From Bacillota bacterium (lineage in GTDB: Bacteria > Bacillota_A > Clostridia > Lachnospirales > WQUN01): a DNA stretch of 19,080 bases. The stretch is taken from NCBI GenBank assembly GCA_009786175.1, contig WQTQ01000201.1, positions 1-19,080 of the forward strand. The letters run 5' to 3'. Below are positions 1 to 8,997 of this stretch, piece by piece. The position numbers and the translations under genes are program-made. The stretch's first letter is position 1. Each line of letters opens with the position of its first letter. Under the pieces are notes generated by a model. That model had not been told where the DNA came from, did no database searches, and saw only the letters and a program-made list of their open reading frames with translations.

Positions 1-429
1 AATTTATGTATAGTGCGCCCGCCAATGGTTTACGGTTACGGCTGTAAGGGTAATTTCCCGCGGCTTGTAAAGCTTGCGAAAAAGCTGCCGGTTTTCCCAA
101 ATATACAAAACCGCCGCAGCATAATTTACATCAACAATTTGTGTGAATTTTTGTGCCAAGCCATAGACGAAAATAAAAATGGTATCCACCTTCCGCAAAA
201 TACGGAATATGTGAACACCACTGAACTTGTGCGGCTTATTGCCCGGTTTTATGGGAAAGAAATTTGTACAACCGGGTTTTTTAACCCCCTGATATTACAT
301 TCAAAAAATTATCTTTCAACCGTGGAAAAATTGTTTGGAGATTTAGTATATGCCAAAGCCGGGGATGAAGCAAGTTACAATGTTGTAAACTTTGAAGATG
401 GGGTAAGAAAGGCAGTGTTGGGGGATTAG
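1..429 (+). CDS. NAD-dependent epimerase/dehydratase, C-terminal part (5' truncated)
   Basis: The reading frame is open from the first base of the window, so the N-terminal half, with the Rossmann glycine motif and the catalytic YxxxK, lies outside. The visible 142 codons begin NLCIVRPPMVYGYGCKGN, the pattern of the extended short-chain dehydrogenase (WcaG/GalE-like) family just after its active site: an Arg-Pro-Pro, then V-Y-G, then a glycine-rich turn. RRSIIYINNLCEFL matches the usual 'R-x-x-[YF]-[IV]-x-[ND]-L' segment that follows. Such enzymes act on nucleotide sugars, often for surface polysaccharides. The substrate cannot be told from this fragment. The GTG at 13 is internal, not a start. 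The stop codon TAG (427-429) overlaps the stop of the convergent mnmA gene. Confidence 0.85.
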   Translation, partial: NLCIVRPPMVYGYGCKGNFPRLVKLAKKLPVFPNIQNRRSIIYINNLCEFLCQAIDENKNGIHLPQNTEYVNTTELVRLIARFYGKEICTTGFFNPLILHSKNYLSTVEKLFGDLVYAKAGDEASYNVVNFEDGVRKAVLGD

Positions 430-1505
430 CATATCGTTCCGCCGCCGATAACAATGTCCCCGTCGTACATAACAACCGCCTGGCCCGGGGTAATTGCCCT
501 TTGGGGGGCGTCAAACTCTATACGAATTGTGTCTTCGCCCGTTTGCCACAGGGTTGCGGGCTGGGCATTGTGGCTGTAGCGGATTTTTGCTTGTACACGA
601 AGCGGGCCGTCCAGTTTATCCATTGGGATTAGATTTATATCGTGGGCTTTCAAAGTAGTGGAGAAAAGCTCTTCCGATTTACCCAAAGTTACGGTATTTT
701 CCTGTGGGTTAAGAGACAACACAAACAAAGGGTGGGGGGCAGAAATGCCCAATCCCTTGCGCTGGCCAATTGTGTAGTGGATTATCCCTTTGTGTTGGCC
801 GATAATTTCACCCTGTGGGTTTATAAAATTACCGGGCGATATTTTTTTGCCCGTGTGCCGCTGAATAAAGCCCGCATAGTCACCGTCCGGCGCGAAACAG
901 ATGTCTTGACTGTCCCGTTTTTTTGCGTTGACAAAACCTTGTTCTTCCGCTATTTTTCGCACTTCTTCCTTGGTTAGCCCGCCAAGGGGAAGTAATGTGC
1001 GGGTCAGTTGGGGCTGTGTCATGGCGTACAGTACATAACTTTGGTCCTTTGTGGTGTCTATTCCGGTTTTAAGCAGGTATCGTCCGTTTGCGTCCGGTTC
1101 AACTCTGGCGTAGTGGCCCGTTGCGATATGGGAGCAGTCCAGTTCTGTTGCCCGGTGCAGGAACCGTTCAAATTTCATAAAACGGTTGCAATCTATGCAG
1201 GGGTTTGGGGTTCGGCCTTTTTCATATGCTTCTACGAAGCGGTCCATAACCGCCGCTTCAAAAGTATCTGTGAAATTAAAAACGTAAAAAGGCATGTCCA
1301 TAGATGCCGCTATTTGGCGAGCGTCTTCAACGTCGTCCAGTGAACAGCAGGTTTTGCTTGCCAGTTCCGGCGAAAGATCATCGTTTGTGTAGAGTTTCAT
1401 CATTGCGCCAATGCAGTCGGTGTTGGATTGTTTTAATAGATGGGCGGTAACGGATGAATCTACGCCGCCGCTCATGGCTACAAGGATTTTTTTGGATTTT
1501 TGCAA
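426..1505 (-). CDS. mnmA: tRNA-specific 2-thiouridylase MnmA
   Basis: This 359-residue protein has the normal length of MnmA, which puts the 2-thio group on U34 of tRNA(Lys), tRNA(Glu) and tRNA(Gln) using ATP and a relayed persulfide sulfur. The PP-loop SGGVDSS is at residues 12-18. The first catalytic Cys is in NPCIDCN (Cys103) and the persulfide-carrying Cys is in QDICFAP (Cys203). GHYAR (130-134), KDQSYVLY and TIGQRKGLG are further family signatures, and the C-terminal beta-barrel is complete. The start is TTG (1505-1503), preceded by GAGGTG about 7 nt upstream, and no better ATG lies nearby. It is last in the minus-strand set obgE, methyltransferase, CPBP-like, mnmA, 17 bp after the CPBP-like gene. 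The symbol trmU is a synonym. Confidence 0.97.
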   Translation of the reverse strand: MQKSKKILVAMSGGVDSSVTAHLLKQSNTDCIGAMMKLYTNDDLSPELASKTCCSLDDVEDARQIAASMDMPFYVFNFTDTFEAAVMDRFVEAYEKGRTPNPCIDCNRFMKFERFLHRATELDCSHIATGHYARVEPDANGRYLLKTGIDTTKDQSYVLYAMTQPQLTRTLLPLGGLTKEEVRKIAEEQGFVNAKKRDSQDICFAPDGDYAGFIQRHTGKKISPGNFINPQGEIIGQHKGIIHYTIGQRKGLGISAPHPLFVLSLNPQENTVTLGKSEELFSTTLKAHDINLIPMDKLDGPLRVQAKIRYSHNAQPATLWQTGEDTIRIEFDAPQRAITPGQAVVMYDGDIVIGGGTIC

Positions 1506-1522
1506 GTTTTCACCTCATAAAA

Positions 1523-2317
1523 TTAAGGTCGTATAACAAAAGGCTCTGCCCGCTTACTATATTTTACAGCGAACACCGCTGCAAAAACTAAAATAGCTGT
1601 AAAAGGAATTAGTGCAGGCAGCGAAATTTCATTATTATATTCGACCCTAAATAAACCAATTACTGCGTCTAAACTCAGCCAAGTACCTTGAACCAAAACA
1701 AGACTCATTAGATTTTTTGAGTATAAGTACGCAGCACCAAAGCTCATGCTCATAACAAAAGTGTTAATAAGCTGCATAAGCCCTACTGGGTTAGGGCTAA
1801 GTATGTTGAACAGGATATAGATAATCAAAAATAGCAGGGAGGCCATAATAATACTCTGTACTCTTTCTTTTTCAGTGCTGCTTCGTTTTACAAACAAAGC
1901 TGTAATCAGAAGCCCGCGGAATAGGAGGACTTGTACTAACGCCGAAGTCACCGACATTAAAATAATTGCCGGGATAACCCATGGGCTTTCGGCATTTAGG
2001 TCTAATGCTCCACCGGTGATAAGCAGACCGAACGTGAAAAATACAGCAGCGGGTATAAGAGCCTTTAGACCTTTCGAAAATCCATTTGCTTTAAATGTGT
2101 GTTTAAAGCCGTTAGTTTTGTTTACCAAGCCAAATAGAATTACCGCAATAATTGTGAATGCAATATTATTAACCGAGCTTGCAAGTAAATACAATTGAAC
2201 TCCAAACTGCTCAAATGCTTCTGTAACGAATAATGCAGCCGCACCCCAGAAGGCTACTAAGATTATTGTAAAAATTATGCTGAAAGCTATGGGGCTGTTT
2301 TGGATTTTTACTGTCAC
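1523..2317 (-). CDS. CPBP-like integral membrane protein lacking the protease motifs
   Basis: The 264 residues are almost entirely hydrophobic, with about seven or eight predicted membrane segments. The layout resembles the CPBP (CAAX prenyl protease/bacteriocin-processing, Abi) family. A segment ALVQVLLFRGLL sits where motif 1 (EExxxR) should be, IIYILFNIL replaces the F-x-x-x-H motif, and LVLVQGTWLSLD sits where the HxxxN/D motif is expected. In all three the catalytic Glu or His is absent: Glu-Glu is Val-Gln-like, the first His position is Asn, and the second is Gln. The Arg of motif 1 remains. If the family call is right, this is a pseudoprotease. The start is GTG (2317-2315) with TTAGGAG 9 nt upstream. 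It lies 51 bp after the methyltransferase gene and 17 bp before mnmA, probably in the same operon. Family assignment is moderate and the role is unknown. Confidence 0.6.
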   Translation of the reverse strand: MTVKIQNSPIAFSIIFTIILVAFWGAAALFVTEAFEQFGVQLYLLASSVNNIAFTIIAVILFGLVNKTNGFKHTFKANGFSKGLKALIPAAVFFTFGLLITGGALDLNAESPWVIPAIILMSVTSALVQVLLFRGLLITALFVKRSSTEKERVQSIIMASLLFLIIYILFNILSPNPVGLMQLINTFVMSMSFGAAYLYSKNLMSLVLVQGTWLSLDAVIGLFRVEYNNEISLPALIPFTAILVFAAVFAVKYSKRAEPFVIRP

Positions 2318-2368
2318 AGGTCTATTCTCCTAACTTTGCTTAGTTCAAGCAATTTAGCCTCCGCGTAA

Positions 2369-3139
2369 TCATTTCATCGGTCTAACAGCCAACAACGTAT
2401 ACTCCCCGGGTAATTTTTCGTTTGTCCACGCCGGATGCTCATCGAAGGATTTTAGAACAAACCCGGCGTTTATGACAGCATTGATAATTTCACCGATGTT
2501 GTACCTTCTCACCAGGCATTTGGGGAATAATTTTTGCTTTTCATCATCGTAGTATCGTGCATGTGCCACGTCGCCTTCTACTATTTCCGTTGAAAAATAG
2601 TCGGAGCCTTCTTTGACAACACCGGTAACATCCCACAACGTGTTCAAAATTTTATTAATGGGGTGAAAATCGCTTAATATTAACTGCCCGCCGGGTTTTA
2701 GACATCTGTACATAACAGCCATAAATTTATTGATATCGTGAAAATAGTGCAAAATGCCGCCTTCCATAAACGCGATATCAAAGTGCTGCCCATATACGGC
2801 CATGTCAATATCCAGCGCGTCACCCACAATGTAATTAATATGCACCCCGGCGGCTTCTGCCACTTCGCAGGCATATTTTTTATTTTGCTCGGATATGTCG
2901 AACACGGTAACATCTGCGCCAAGTATTGCCAGTGGTACGGCCTTTTTGCCGCAGGAACCGCAAATGTTTGCTATGGTATTACCCCGGACATTTTCTAAAT
3001 ATTTTGTGTATTTTTTTAGCTGCCCCGTTGGGTTGGCTAAATCACGTTTAGCTCTGTCGGCAGGAGTACTTTGGCTAACCCAAAAGTTGTAGGCGTCGTA
3101 TTCCCAGGCGGCTTTATTCTGCGCTACGTAATTTTCCAA
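2369..3139 (-). CDS. Class I SAM-dependent methyltransferase
   Basis: This 256-residue protein has a Rossmann-type methyltransferase core. Motif I reads ANICGSCGKKAVPLA (57-71), an unusual form in which the canonical G-x-G-x-G is G-S-C-G-K. It is followed by the acidic strand end VTVFDIS (77-83), then YIVGDALD with the adenine-binding Asp, then IAFMEGGILHYFHD and LKPGGQLILSDFHP (148-160). The substrate is unknown. I place the start at TTG 3139-3137, not at the TTG five codons upstream, because GGAGG lies exactly 8 nt before it. The upstream TTG (3154) overlaps that same GGAGG. The Shine-Dalgarno sequence abuts the obgE stop codon, so translation is probably coupled to obgE. Confidence 0.85.
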   Translation of the reverse strand: MENYVAQNKAAWEYDAYNFWVSQSTPADRAKRDLANPTGQLKKYTKYLENVRGNTIANICGSCGKKAVPLAILGADVTVFDISEQNKKYACEVAEAAGVHINYIVGDALDIDMAVYGQHFDIAFMEGGILHYFHDINKFMAVMYRCLKPGGQLILSDFHPINKILNTLWDVTGVVKEGSDYFSTEIVEGDVAHARYYDDEKQKLFPKCLVRRYNIGEIINAVINAGFVLKSFDEHPAWTNEKLPGEYTLLAVRPMK

Positions 3140-3144
3140 ACCCG

Positions 3145-4449
<1,305 letters not shown>

Positions 4450-4481
4450 TTAAAAGTACCTCATTTCCTTATATTGTATCC

Positions 4482-4509
4482 ATTCTATCAGAAATTGGCC
4501 AATGTGCAA
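4482..4509 (-). promoter_or_regulatory. Candidate sigma-A promoter of the obgE operon
   Basis: Read on the minus strand, TTGCAC (4509-4504) and TAGAAT (4487-4482) are separated by 16 bp, close to the consensus -35 and -10 boxes. The spacer contains a perfect 10-bp palindrome, ATTGGCCAAT (4494-4503), which could be an operator or chance. A second possible -10, TACAAT, lies a few bases further downstream. Confidence 0.5.
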
Positions 4510-4545
4510 AATTTACATTTTGTTCATACGTTTTTCATGTGTAAA

Positions 4546-4554
4546 TGATATAGT
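4546..4554 (+). promoter_or_regulatory. Candidate extended -10 promoter of the HtrA-like gene
   Basis: TGATATAGT fits an extended -10 (TGnTATAAT) with one mismatch. No clear -35 stands at the expected distance; the nearest TTGnnn-like hexamer (TTGTTC, 4520-4525) is too far upstream. It lies 50 bp before the ATG and faces away from the obgE promoter. This is a weak call based on one element. Confidence 0.35.
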
Positions 4555-4603
4555 AATTACAACAATACTCTTGCACAAAGCTTAAAAATTTAGGAGGATA
4601 TCT

Positions 4604-6106
4604 ATGGCAGAAGAAAAAAAAGCATTAGATATTTTTGGTCTAACAGATATCGAAAAAATACAGGCAGAAATTGAACGGGATTTGGGTAAGGCCGAACAAA
4701 GTGAAGTGGTAGGGTTTTCTTACCGGTTGGAAAATCCGGAAGAAATTTCGGTTTCACCTGACACAAACCCTTTTCAAGATACATTCGAACCCGCCCCGGA
4801 TGTTTCCGCATCGGCAGAATTATCTACCGATACTTATAAGCCACATGACAGTGACTGGCTAAAAGCTGATGCAGAAGACGACAACAGTGCAATTACTAGG
4901 GGTTTTTACAGGGAAACAATCAAAAATGTACACAAAGAAAAAAGGGTTGCAAGCGCGTGGTTAAAAAAAGCTGTCGCGCTGTTCCTGGTTATTACACTTG
5001 GCATGAGTACTTTGGGGTTTGGTATTGGTGCAGGATTTGGGTATTTTAACCGGCAAAATAAAGATTCTTTGGATATTTCTAATGCCGAAGGCCCTGTGTT
5101 AACCAGTATGGGATACACTTTTGAAAACATATTGGAAGGCACAGAAACGGGTACATTGGCAGATATTGTTGAGTTTTTGAAGCCATCTGTGGTGGGCATT
5201 ACAACCCGTGTAATGGACGGCCCGGTTGAAGTGGACGTTCGTCAGGGTTCTGGGCTTATTTTTGCTGAAAGCAACGATCGCATTTTTATAGCCACAGTCC
5301 TCTCACTTGTACAAGGCGGCGGTAACAGCTTTGAAGTAAATATAATGGGCGGCCGGTCGGTTATAGGGCGGCCCGCCAGTTCCGATTCGCGCGCACACCT
5401 GGCGGTTTTGTATGTTGAAAAATCGCAGCTTGTGGCAGCAGGAATTGATACGATTGTTATCGCTACATTTGGCGACTCGGATCAAATGCGAATAGGTGAT
5501 ACGGTACTTGCAATCGGCAACGTTATGGGTTATGGTAATGCTGTAACCCGCGGCGTAATATCCGCTTCCGAGCAAACAGTGCCTTTGGGTGAGCATGTTT
5601 TGTCGTTACTGCAAACAGACGCAGCAATTAACTACGGCAACAGCGGCGGGCCGCTTATTAACACCCGCGGCGAGGTTATCGGCCTAAACTTTGACGGTGC
5701 GGCAAGCCTTATTTTTGGCAGGACCCAGGTTGAAGGCATGGGCTTTAGCATTTCATCAAATATTGTCGCGCCAATTTTAGACGATTTGGTAAACGGACGC
5801 CGGGCTGCACTTGGTATTATGGGCAGGACCATAACGGAAAGTGTAGCCGAAAACCTTGGCATTCCCGCTATTGGCGTGCATGTTTCCGATGTTTTACCGG
5901 GCAGGGCGGCATATCGCGGCGGTATGCGCGGTGACGACATTATTACCGGGTTTAACGGTATGCACGTGTTTAACTGGAATCAATTAGTTCACGCAATACA
6001 CACAGCGGGGGTTGGTGAAGCAGTTGAAGTACGTGTATTACGGTACGGCACAACGGAAATTACACTGTTTATAGAGTTGGATGTTATGGTAGTGGAAAAT
6101 TTTTAA
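4604..6106 (+). CDS. Membrane-anchored HtrA-like (S1C) protein with substituted catalytic triad
   Basis: The 500-residue protein begins with an acidic, apparently disordered cytoplasmic segment (1-115). One membrane helix follows (about 122-148, AVALFLVITLGMSTLGFGIG), so the rest lies outside. The trypsin-like domain (about 185-395) keeps the nucleophile motif QTDAAINYGNSGGP with Ser347, the oxyanion-hole region, and GMGFSI near its end. The catalytic His position (normally TNxHVV) reads ATVLSLV, giving Ser234. The catalytic Asp position (normally D-[LI]-A-V-L) reads AHLAVL, giving His265. A PDZ domain spans about 400-490, with LPGRAAYRGGMRGDDI as its peptide-groove side. Family members degrade or chaperone misfolded envelope proteins. 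With two of three triad residues replaced, this is more likely a binding, sensing or scaffolding protein. AGGAGG lies 6 nt before the ATG. It heads a pair with the acetyltransferase gene 18 bp downstream. Confidence 0.9.
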   Translation: MAEEKKALDIFGLTDIEKIQAEIERDLGKAEQSEVVGFSYRLENPEEISVSPDTNPFQDTFEPAPDVSASAELSTDTYKPHDSDWLKADAEDDNSAITRGFYRETIKNVHKEKRVASAWLKKAVALFLVITLGMSTLGFGIGAGFGYFNRQNKDSLDISNAEGPVLTSMGYTFENILEGTETGTLADIVEFLKPSVVGITTRVMDGPVEVDVRQGSGLIFAESNDRIFIATVLSLVQGGGNSFEVNIMGGRSVIGRPASSDSRAHLAVLYVEKSQLVAAGIDTIVIATFGDSDQMRIGDTVLAIGNVMGYGNAVTRGVISASEQTVPLGEHVLSLLQTDAAINYGNSGGPLINTRGEVIGLNFDGAASLIFGRTQVEGMGFSISSNIVAPILDDLVNGRRAALGIMGRTITESVAENLGIPAIGVHVSDVLPGRAAYRGGMRGDDIITGFNGMHVFNWNQLVHAIHTAGVGEAVEVRVLRYGTTEITLFIELDVMVVENF

Positions 6107-6124
6107 ACCGGAAAGAGTGATTTG

Positions 6125-6907
6125 ATGGCAGTTACGACAACTATGACAGAAACACAAAAAATTGACGCCTATTTAAAGCGAATCGGTTTTACGTCTACAC
6201 CAAAGTTGGATTTTGACACATTGCACAACTTACAGCGGAAGCACTTGCAAACCATACCTTACGAAAATATTGACATTTTGAGAAATGTACCAATCTCCCT
6301 TGAGGTTGATGATATTTTTGAAAAAATAGTTGTACGTGGCCGCGGCGGCTATTGCTTCGAGCTTAACGCGCTGTTTGCATGGCTGTTACGGAGCTTGGGC
6401 TTTACAGTGGCAGACTATTTTGCCCGTTTCTTGTTTAACGAGCCGGAAATACCAATGCGCCGCCACCATGTTTTGGGCGTATCATTTGGAAGAAAAAAAT
6501 ACCTTTGCGACGTTGGTGTTGGCTTGGTAATCCCGCGTACGCCAATTGTACTTGAGGATCGTGCTTTAAGTGAGCAAGACGGGAATTGGTACAAGCTGGA
6601 GGAAGAAGATTTCCTTGGTTATGTGCTTTACATCCTTAAAGGCCTTGATTGGCAGCAATTATACTCTTTTACGAAAGAAGAGCAGATTAAGGCCGACTAC
6701 ATGGTCACTTCTTTTTGGTGCGAATATCACCCGGATTCGATTTTCCGCGCAGATAACATGGTTCACATTTTCACGGAAAACGGTCGCAAATCCATAGCCG
6801 GAAACGAATTGCGAATTTTCTCCCCGGCCGGTGTGGAGGTTGTTGACATTGCCACCGAAGACGAGTATAAAAAATTATTAAAATTACATTTTGGGATAAA
6901 TTTGTAG
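6125..6907 (+). CDS. Arylamine N-acetyltransferase (NAT) family protein
   Basis: The 260-residue length fits bacterial NAT, which moves an acetyl or acyl group from CoA to arylamines, hydrazines or an unknown natural acceptor by a cysteine ping-pong mechanism. The Cys-His-Asp triad is visible: Cys77 in RGGYCFELN, His115 in RRHHVLGV, and Asp129 in YLCDVGVG. The N-terminal helical part contains the family phrase LQRKHLQTIPYENID (36-50). I chose the ATG at 6125 over the adjoining TTG at 6122. The Shine-Dalgarno sequence is weak (GGAAAGAG), which suits reading from the HtrA-like transcript 18 bp upstream. A strong hairpin follows the stop codon. The physiological substrate in this organism cannot be inferred. 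Confidence 0.93.
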   Translation: MAVTTTMTETQKIDAYLKRIGFTSTPKLDFDTLHNLQRKHLQTIPYENIDILRNVPISLEVDDIFEKIVVRGRGGYCFELNALFAWLLRSLGFTVADYFARFLFNEPEIPMRRHHVLGVSFGRKKYLCDVGVGLVIPRTPIVLEDRALSEQDGNWYKLEEEDFLGYVLYILKGLDWQQLYSFTKEEQIKADYMVTSFWCEYHPDSIFRADNMVHIFTENGRKSIAGNELRIFSPAGVEVVDIATEDEYKKLLKLHFGINL

Positions 6908-6962
6908 ATACAAAAGGCCTCTTGGCAGTTATAATTATAATTGCGCAAGAGGTCTTTTGTAT
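6908..6962 (+). terminator. Long terminator hairpin after the NAT gene
   Basis: The left arm 6908-6924 (ATACAAAAGGCCTCTTG) pairs with 6946-6962 over 17 positions with one G-T wobble, leaving a 21-base loop. The arms carry A-runs on one side and T-runs on the other, so it could act in both directions. The sequence after the stem is T-rich (TTATTTATT). The loop contains two tandem TATAAT hexamers (6930-6935 and 6936-6941). Confidence 0.8.
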
Positions 6963-6986
6963 TATTTATTAGAGAGCAGGCTGCAG

Positions 6987-7946
6987 ATGAACACACAAAT
7001 TGTAAAAGAGGTATTTGACAAGGTTACGCAAAACATCTCCACCGTGGTAATCGGGCGGGAATCTTCTGTTAACTTGGCGGTAATTGCCCTGTTGTCTAAA
7101 GGGCATGTGCTGCTGGAAGACGTACCGGGCGCGGGTAAAACATTGCTGGCTAAATCCTTGGCCGCGTCCGTGAACTGCCGGTTTAAGCGCATTCAATTTA
7201 CCCCGGACTTACTCCCGTCAGACATCACCGGCATCAACTTTCTTAATATGAAAACGTCGGAATTTGAGTTTATGCCCGGGCCGGTGTTTTCCAATATTGT
7301 TTTGGCAGACGAAATTAACAGAGCAACCCCAAAAACCCAGGCAGGGCTGCTGGAGTGTATGGAAGAGCGGCAGGTTACAATTGATACGGTAACGCGTCCG
7401 CTGCCGCTGCCCTTTATGGTTATCGCTACCCAAAACCCAATTGACACACAAGGGGTTTTCCCATTGCCGGAAGCTCAGTTAGACCGTTTTACATTCAAAA
7501 TACCCATGCAATACACCGCCCACAGTGCCACCGTGGAAATTTTACGCAGGCACAAGAAAGAGCATCTTCTGCCCTCTCATGTAGTTTCCGCAGAAGAAGT
7601 TACCGCCGCGCAAATGATAATCCCCGATGTTTTTATTCATGATGATGTAATGGACTACATCGTTACCCTTGTGGAAGCCACCCGCGAAGCATCCGGCGTA
7701 ATACTTGGGGTAAGTGCCCGGGGTGCGCTTGTTCTTATGCGTGCAGCCCAAACCATAGCCGCCGTAAATGGCCGCAATTACGTAATCCCCGACGATGTAA
7801 AGCACGCCGCGGTGCCGGTTATGGCCCACAGGCTTATACTTAAGGGTGCAGAGCGGGTAAGAAAGAATGCCGCGGAAGAAATTGTGCAAGAGATATTAGA
7901 CCGTGTAACTACACCAACGGAATTTTTGACCGGCAGCGAAGAGTGA
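6987..7946 (+). CDS. MoxR-family AAA+ ATPase
   Basis: MoxR ATPases act as chaperones for assembly or activation of enzyme complexes and usually partner with DUF58/von Willebrand A-like proteins. The 319 residues show Walker A PGAGKT (47-52), Walker B VLADEIN (105-111) with Asp108-Glu109, sensor 1 ATQNP (148-151), and the family hallmark GVFPLPEAQLDRF (156-168). The lid domain follows, ending around SARGALVLMRAA. I use the ATG at 6987. An earlier in-frame TTG (6957) lies inside the terminator stem. The Shine-Dalgarno sequence is poor (AGG 7 nt upstream or further). Only 24 bp separate the ATG from the upstream hairpin, so its promoter must overlap that hairpin or the operon depends on read-through. 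The DUF58 gene starts 4 bp after its stop. Confidence 0.95.
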   Translation: MNTQIVKEVFDKVTQNISTVVIGRESSVNLAVIALLSKGHVLLEDVPGAGKTLLAKSLAASVNCRFKRIQFTPDLLPSDITGINFLNMKTSEFEFMPGPVFSNIVLADEINRATPKTQAGLLECMEERQVTIDTVTRPLPLPFMVIATQNPIDTQGVFPLPEAQLDRFTFKIPMQYTAHSATVEILRRHKKEHLLPSHVVSAEEVTAAQMIIPDVFIHDDVMDYIVTLVEATREASGVILGVSARGALVLMRAAQTIAAVNGRNYVIPDDVKHAAVPVMAHRLILKGAERVRKNAAEEIVQEILDRVTTPTEFLTGSEE

Positions 7947-7950
7947 GACT

Positions 7951-8997
7951 ATGGCAATTTTACTGACTGGCATTGTAATTATAATTGTAGTGTATTTTTT
8001 TGTCCGGCGTATTGGCATAAAGCGGGTGGAGTATCAGCGTTATTTTTCTGAAGATGGCGTTTTTGAGGGCGAAAGAGTGTTGCTTATTGAAGAAATAAGC
8101 AACAAATTTTTCCTGCCCCTAATTATGGTGGATGTAAATGTGTGCATAAGCAGTGCCCTTCAGCTTAAGGGCTACCCGGCAGAACTGCAGGGAATGCAGG
8201 AATTTACAAGCCGCTTTTATTTGCCGCCCTTTACACGGGTAAAGCGTTCCATTGAAATTGTGTGCAAAAAGCGCGGTTATTACAGACTGGAATCTGTAGA
8301 CATAAACGGCAACCCGGTTAACGCGAAAGCCATTTTATATGTATACCCACAGGCATTGCCCTACGGGGAAAGCAGCCCCATGGAAAACGAAATGCAAAAC
8401 ACCGCCCAAACCGACAGGCGGCTTTTTCAGGACCCCTTTAGCTTTTCCGGCATAAGGGATTATCGCCATGGAGATGTTTTCCGCAGCATTAATTACAAGG
8501 CTACAGCCAAAACAGGCGTGATAAAAGTAAATAACCGGGACTTTTTTTCCAGCCGTAACATAATGGTTTACATAGATTTTGGGCAAGCCTACCCGCACCC
8601 CCTTACAACAGAAGCATATACAGCCCTTATGGAGCGGGCCTTGTCTTATTCTGCAGACATGGTGTGGAGTTCTATCCAGCAGGGGTTTAGCGTAGGCTTT
8701 GCGGCTAATTGCAAGGCGTTGGGGCGTGCCAACTATGTACGTTTCCCCATGGGGCGCGGGCACAGCCATTACATGGAAATCTTGAAAGAAATGGCGGTTA
8801 TCCGTATGCTGGACGGCTGCTCCTTTATGTGGCTGCTTAAGCAGGACATAGACACACTTTGGAACGTGGACATTTACATTATGACTACCAATACTTTGCA
8901 ACCATTGGACGAAATTACGGATATTTACAGCAGTAGGGGCAACCATGTGACCATTCTTGCATTGGAGGATGAAAATGATATTAAAAATATGGCGTGA
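7951..8997 (+). CDS. DUF58 domain protein, MoxR partner
   Basis: The 348 residues begin with one membrane helix (about 2-18), then a beta-rich region. The DUF58 signature SGIRDYRHGDVFRSINYKAT (166-185) follows, with KTGVIKVNNRD after it. The remainder looks like a von Willebrand A-type fold beginning NIMVYIDFG (203-211). Proteins of this kind sit at the membrane and work with MoxR ATPases in envelope-related processes whose chemistry is poorly defined. Most relatives have two N-terminal helices; here I see one. It starts 4 bp after moxR and its last 23 bp overlap the next gene, so the three are cotranscribed and probably coupled. Confidence 0.9.
   Translation: MAILLTGIVIIIVVYFFVRRIGIKRVEYQRYFSEDGVFEGERVLLIEEISNKFFLPLIMVDVNVCISSALQLKGYPAELQGMQEFTSRFYLPPFTRVKRSIEIVCKKRGYYRLESVDINGNPVNAKAILYVYPQALPYGESSPMENEMQNTAQTDRRLFQDPFSFSGIRDYRHGDVFRSINYKATAKTGVIKVNNRDFFSSRNIMVYIDFGQAYPHPLTTEAYTALMERALSYSADMVWSSIQQGFSVGFAANCKALGRANYVRFPMGRGHSHYMEILKEMAVIRMLDGCSFMWLLKQDIDTLWNVDIYIMTTNTLQPLDEITDIYSSRGNHVTILALEDENDIKNMA

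Noticed and set aside
642..1343. Two plus-strand open frames of 111 codons each
   Set aside because: Both lie antisense within mnmA, whose catalytic motifs are intact, and neither shows a plausible protein pattern.
2369..3139. An rRNA methyltransferase, given its place next to obgE
   Set aside because: The motifs show only a generic class I methyltransferase. No RNA-binding domain or specific rRNA-methylase motif is visible, so the substrate is left open.
8957..8974. TTG at 8957 or ATG at 8969 as start of the DUF4129-like gene
   Set aside because: Both precede or touch the GGAGG at 8964-8968. The ATG at 8975 has the correct 6-nt spacing.
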